Program-made: the position numbers and the translations under genes
Shown: positions 61,885 through 64,000 of the stretch, piece after piece
How the letters are laid out: each line of letters begins with the position of its first letter
How positions within the stretch are numbered: position 1 is the first letter of the stretch
Assembly: GCA_914767715.1 (NCBI GenBank)
Contig: OU612073.1
Location: 13,022,001 to 13,086,000 of the forward strand
Length of the DNA stretch: 64,000 nt
Source: Membranipora membranacea
Taxonomy: Eukaryota > Bryozoa > Gymnolaemata > Cheilostomatida > Membraniporidae
Direction: 5' to 3'
Notes under the pieces: generated by a model
What the model saw: only the letters and a program-made list of their open reading frames with translations
Told to the model about the DNA's origin: nothing
Database searches by the model: none

Positions 61885-62210
61885 GCTGCCGGAGCTATGA
61901 CATTGCTGCAGTGAGTGGTATAAACACTTTTAACCCCTGAAATCAACGTCAGCACCATCAAATTACCCATGCTAGACTGTTTAAGCGAGTAGAGTGATAA
62001 ATTAAAACTTCTGCGTTTTTGCTGCCGACGTTGCGTTACTGCGGCAGCGGGTGGTCTAATCACATTTTAACCCTCAAAATCAACGTCAGCTCCATCAAAT
62101 TGCCCATGTTAGATTATTCAAACGTGTAGATAGATTAATTTATAATTCTGTGATTTCGCTGCCGACACCGCATTATTGCGGCAGCGGATGGTCTGAGCGC
62201 CTTTTCACTG
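61885..62210 (+). repeat. Tandem repeat leader of the downstream LINE, about 137-base units
   Basis: About 2.3 units. Each has AATCAACGTCAGC (61941 and 62079), a CAAATTxCCCATG block, and a stem GCTGCCG-14 bases-CGGCAGC (62021-62048 and 62158-62185; decayed first copy at 61885-61912). The stem is identical and the loops differ. It ends 67 bases before the LINE region with coding potential, as expected of tandem 5' promoter monomers. Confidence 0.65.
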
Positions 62211-62364
62211 CCGGATTTGATTTCGGCAACTCTGAATTGACTCTACTACACCTTTTTTATGAACAAAAATATATATTTAATTTGTTCCATAATTTTCCCC
62301 ACAGTGTACAACTTTAAAAAAAACATAGCCAGGTAGACTTCCTGGATCAGATTCAGAAGTCAAT

Positions 62365-62997
62365 TTGCTTACTCCTAACTGTCTGCTCATCGGTAGGTCT
62401 ATTGTTGACCAACCAGGTGGTCTTGATCTGAAGGTTACCCCATCTGATAGACTTTGGGTAGAGTTGTATGCTCCTACATACGAAAAAGAGAAACTAAAAT
62501 ACAAAAGCAAGACACTGGATAAAATGTCAACAGATATCAAGCTGGCGTGGAAGGGCATAAAATCTATGTCAAACCTATCCAGTAAAACCACCAGTAACTT
62601 TGACCTGATGCAACCAACTGAGCAGACCAAATTAGCAGATGACCTCAATCAATTCTACACGAGATTCAACAATCCTGATCTAACTGAAGCGGCAGCTGAG
62701 CCTCCTGATCCACCTGATCCCGAACCACCTGATGCTGACCCACCACCTGATATCAGCATAGACGAAGTACGAGAGCAGTTTAGACGGTGTAATCCATCCA
62801 AAGCAGCAGGTCCAGACAACATCTCAATCAGAGTATTAAAAGACTGTTACTTTGAACTTGCTCCTATTTTTTGTGAAATTTTTAATTTATGTTTAAAGAC
62901 TGGTACTCTTCCAAATTTATGGAAACTATCAGCAATCACACCACTTCCTAAGAAGCCAAATCCATCGTGCAATAATGATTACAGACATCTGTGGTGA
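62365..62997 (+). CDS. LINE pre-palm region, linker and start of reverse transcriptase
   Basis: Reads STDIKLAWKGIKSMS, then LADDLNQFYTRFNNPDL, a Pro/Asp-rich linker (PPDPPDPEPPDADPPP), then EVREQFRRCNPSKAAGPDNI and GTLPNLWKLSAITPLPKKPN and NDYRH before TGA. KAxGPDxI and PxLWKxSxxxPxPKK are the first reverse transcriptase blocks. The expected RPISLTS-like bridge to the next frame is missing, which points to a short deletion at about 62985. Confidence 0.7.
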   Translation: MLTPNCLLIGRSIVDQPGGLDLKVTPSDRLWVELYAPTYEKEKLKYKSKTLDKMSTDIKLAWKGIKSMSNLSSKTTSNFDLMQPTEQTKLADDLNQFYTRFNNPDLTEAAAEPPDPPDPEPPDADPPPDISIDEVREQFRRCNPSKAAGPDNISIRVLKDCYFELAPIFCEIFNLCLKTGTLPNLWKLSAITPLPKKPNPSCNNDYRHLW

Positions 62998-64000
62998 TGA
63001 AGTGTTTTGAGAAAATCTTAAAATCAAGACTTTTAAGTATTATAGCCCTAGATGACTGTCAATTTGCGTACAAAAAGAACCGAAGTACCAAAGACGCATG
63101 TATTAGTATTGATTATTTTTTATGGTCACACCTGGAACAACAATCAAGTTATGCTCGAATTTTATTTGTTGATTTTACATCCGCTTTTAACACTATTGTA
63201 CCTAAGATTTTAATTGAAAAGCTGAAAGCCATGAATGTTCCTCACTATTTACTGTCAATTATTAAAGCTTTTCTTGTTGACCGCCAGCAATTTGTAAATG
63301 TTGGAAATGCCAAATCTAAAAAGCTGAGCTGTGATATTGGCTGCCCACAAGGCTGTGTTATATCTCCTATTTTGTTTTCTGTATACACTGATTTTATCAA
63401 ATCTAACTGTGATAATGTGAAGATTTTTAAATATGCGGATGACATGGCCATCATAGGACTTTTGAATTTTAAACAGCCAACTATATCTCAAAATTATTTT
63501 AATGCCATACAACATTTTACTGAGCAATGTTCCTCTGTGAATCTTATTCTTAACACAGCGAAAACCAAAGAGATGGTTGTGAATTTTAGCAAATCTTGTG
63601 CCTTATACGACTATATTTTTATAAATGGTAATCCAATAGAGAAGGTAGATAGTTTTAAATACCTAGGTACATTTTTCGACTGTGATCTTAAATGGTGCTC
63701 AAACACTGAATATGTCTATAGTAAACTAAAGAAAAGATTTTACGCTTTTTCTAGATTCAAACATTTTAAACCTAACCAGTATCAACAACATAATTTTATC
63801 CAATCACTGATCCAACCCATTTTTACCTATAATATTGAACTCTGGTACACTGGTGCTACAGAAAGACAAAAGAATATGCTTTTAAGTCCGTTTTTAAAAA
63901 ACAGCTACATTTTTGACGCTGCCTGTTTTGTTGACATGAGTATTTTTAATTTAGCTCAACGTTTTATCGCTGATGATAGACACATTTTATGCAATTGTTA
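62997..64000 (+). CDS. LINE reverse transcriptase palm and thumb, partial at the window end
   Basis: The frame from ATG 62997 stays open for 334 codons to the window edge. Motifs: MKCFEKILKSRLL, FAYKKNRSTKDACIS, ILFVDFTSAFNTI (first Asp), GCPQGCVISPILFSVY, FKYADDMAIIG (catalytic Asp pair intact), LNTAKTKEMVVNF, SFKYLGTFFDCDLKW. The ATG overlaps the preceding TGA (TGATG). All palm residues are intact, so this copy is young apart from the frame break. It copies element RNA into DNA at the target nick. Confidence 0.75.
   Translation, partial: MKCFEKILKSRLLSIIALDDCQFAYKKNRSTKDACISIDYFLWSHLEQQSSYARILFVDFTSAFNTIVPKILIEKLKAMNVPHYLLSIIKAFLVDRQQFVNVGNAKSKKLSCDIGCPQGCVISPILFSVYTDFIKSNCDNVKIFKYADDMAIIGLLNFKQPTISQNYFNAIQHFTEQCSSVNLILNTAKTKEMVVNFSKSCALYDYIFINGNPIEKVDSFKYLGTFFDCDLKWCSNTEYVYSKLKKRFYAFSRFKHFKPNQYQQHNFIQSLIQPIFTYNIELWYTGATERQKNMLLSPFLKNSYIFDAACFVDMSIFNLAQRFIADDRHILCNC

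Larger units (their letters stand above)
62277..64000 (+). mobile_element. Non-LTR retrotransposon, CR1/L2/Rex-like, truncated by the window
   Basis: The plus-strand coding region is split into two open frames that abut at 62995-62997. It carries a complete set of reverse transcriptase palm motifs. No endonuclease is seen upstream, where only the tandem repeats and a short leader occur, so the copy has lost its 5' coding part or is organised differently. It runs past base 64000. Confidence 0.75.

Overview
AT-rich eukaryotic DNA, most likely from an invertebrate animal. Coding sequence is broken by many GT-AG introns of about 90 to more than 3000 bases, and polyadenylation signals are AATAAA. 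The protein families visible (a SAMD3-like protein, GTF2IRD2-type hAT, MULE, Harbinger, CACTA-like, APE-type LINEs) are those of transposon-rich marine invertebrate genomes. The species cannot be fixed from this window. No bacterial operons, rRNA genes or free-standing tRNA genes were seen; the only tRNA-like sequence is in a SINE.

Layout. 0-2.4 kb: a three-exon hAT-type transposase gene whose exons join in frame to 602 codons. 2.4-13.4 kb: nested repeats, namely fragments of a MULE and an LTR-retrotransposon integrase, a long fold-back palindrome (6061-6484), a decayed antisense LINE tail, a nearly full-length but broken LINE (8880-11970) and a non-autonomous element with inverted ends (12619-13384). 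13.8-17.7 kb: a P-element/THAP-like pseudogene and two small spliced gene remnants, one with TGA where a zinc-ribbon cysteine is expected.

19.4-37.1 kb is the most coherent part. It holds a divergent gene pair whose start codons lie 276 bases apart. The minus-strand gene (19419-28718) encodes C2H2 fingers followed by a CACTA-like DDE transposase core. The plus-strand gene (28995-37067) is a 12-exon SAMD3-like gene in which every splice phase matches, giving 522 aa. A short motif (GAAACCACCGTGCGATTA) is clustered just beyond the SAMD3-like gene and occurs inverted beyond the other end. The pair may therefore be one two-gene mobile element, or a domesticated one.

37-49 kb: a Harbinger pseudogene, two copies of a 250-base transposon-gene fragment, a small gene with tandem PVPVQT-type repeats (42906-43455), and a multi-exon transposase-like gene (46154-48838) with a decayed 5' part, a clean 3' part and a GC-AG intron. 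49-53 kb: a second copy of the 3-12 kb mosaic that lacks the LINE and so preserves the pre-insertion site. 53-58 kb: mostly non-coding, with one candidate exon and a LINE fragment. 58.4-60.9 kb: another decayed multi-exon transposase-like gene. 61.9-64 kb: the 5' end of a well-preserved LINE with a tandem-repeat leader; its reverse transcriptase runs off the window.

Nearly all protein-coding content is transposon-derived. The SAMD3-like gene looks intact by splice phase. The hAT gene does too, except that it lacks one zinc-binding histidine.
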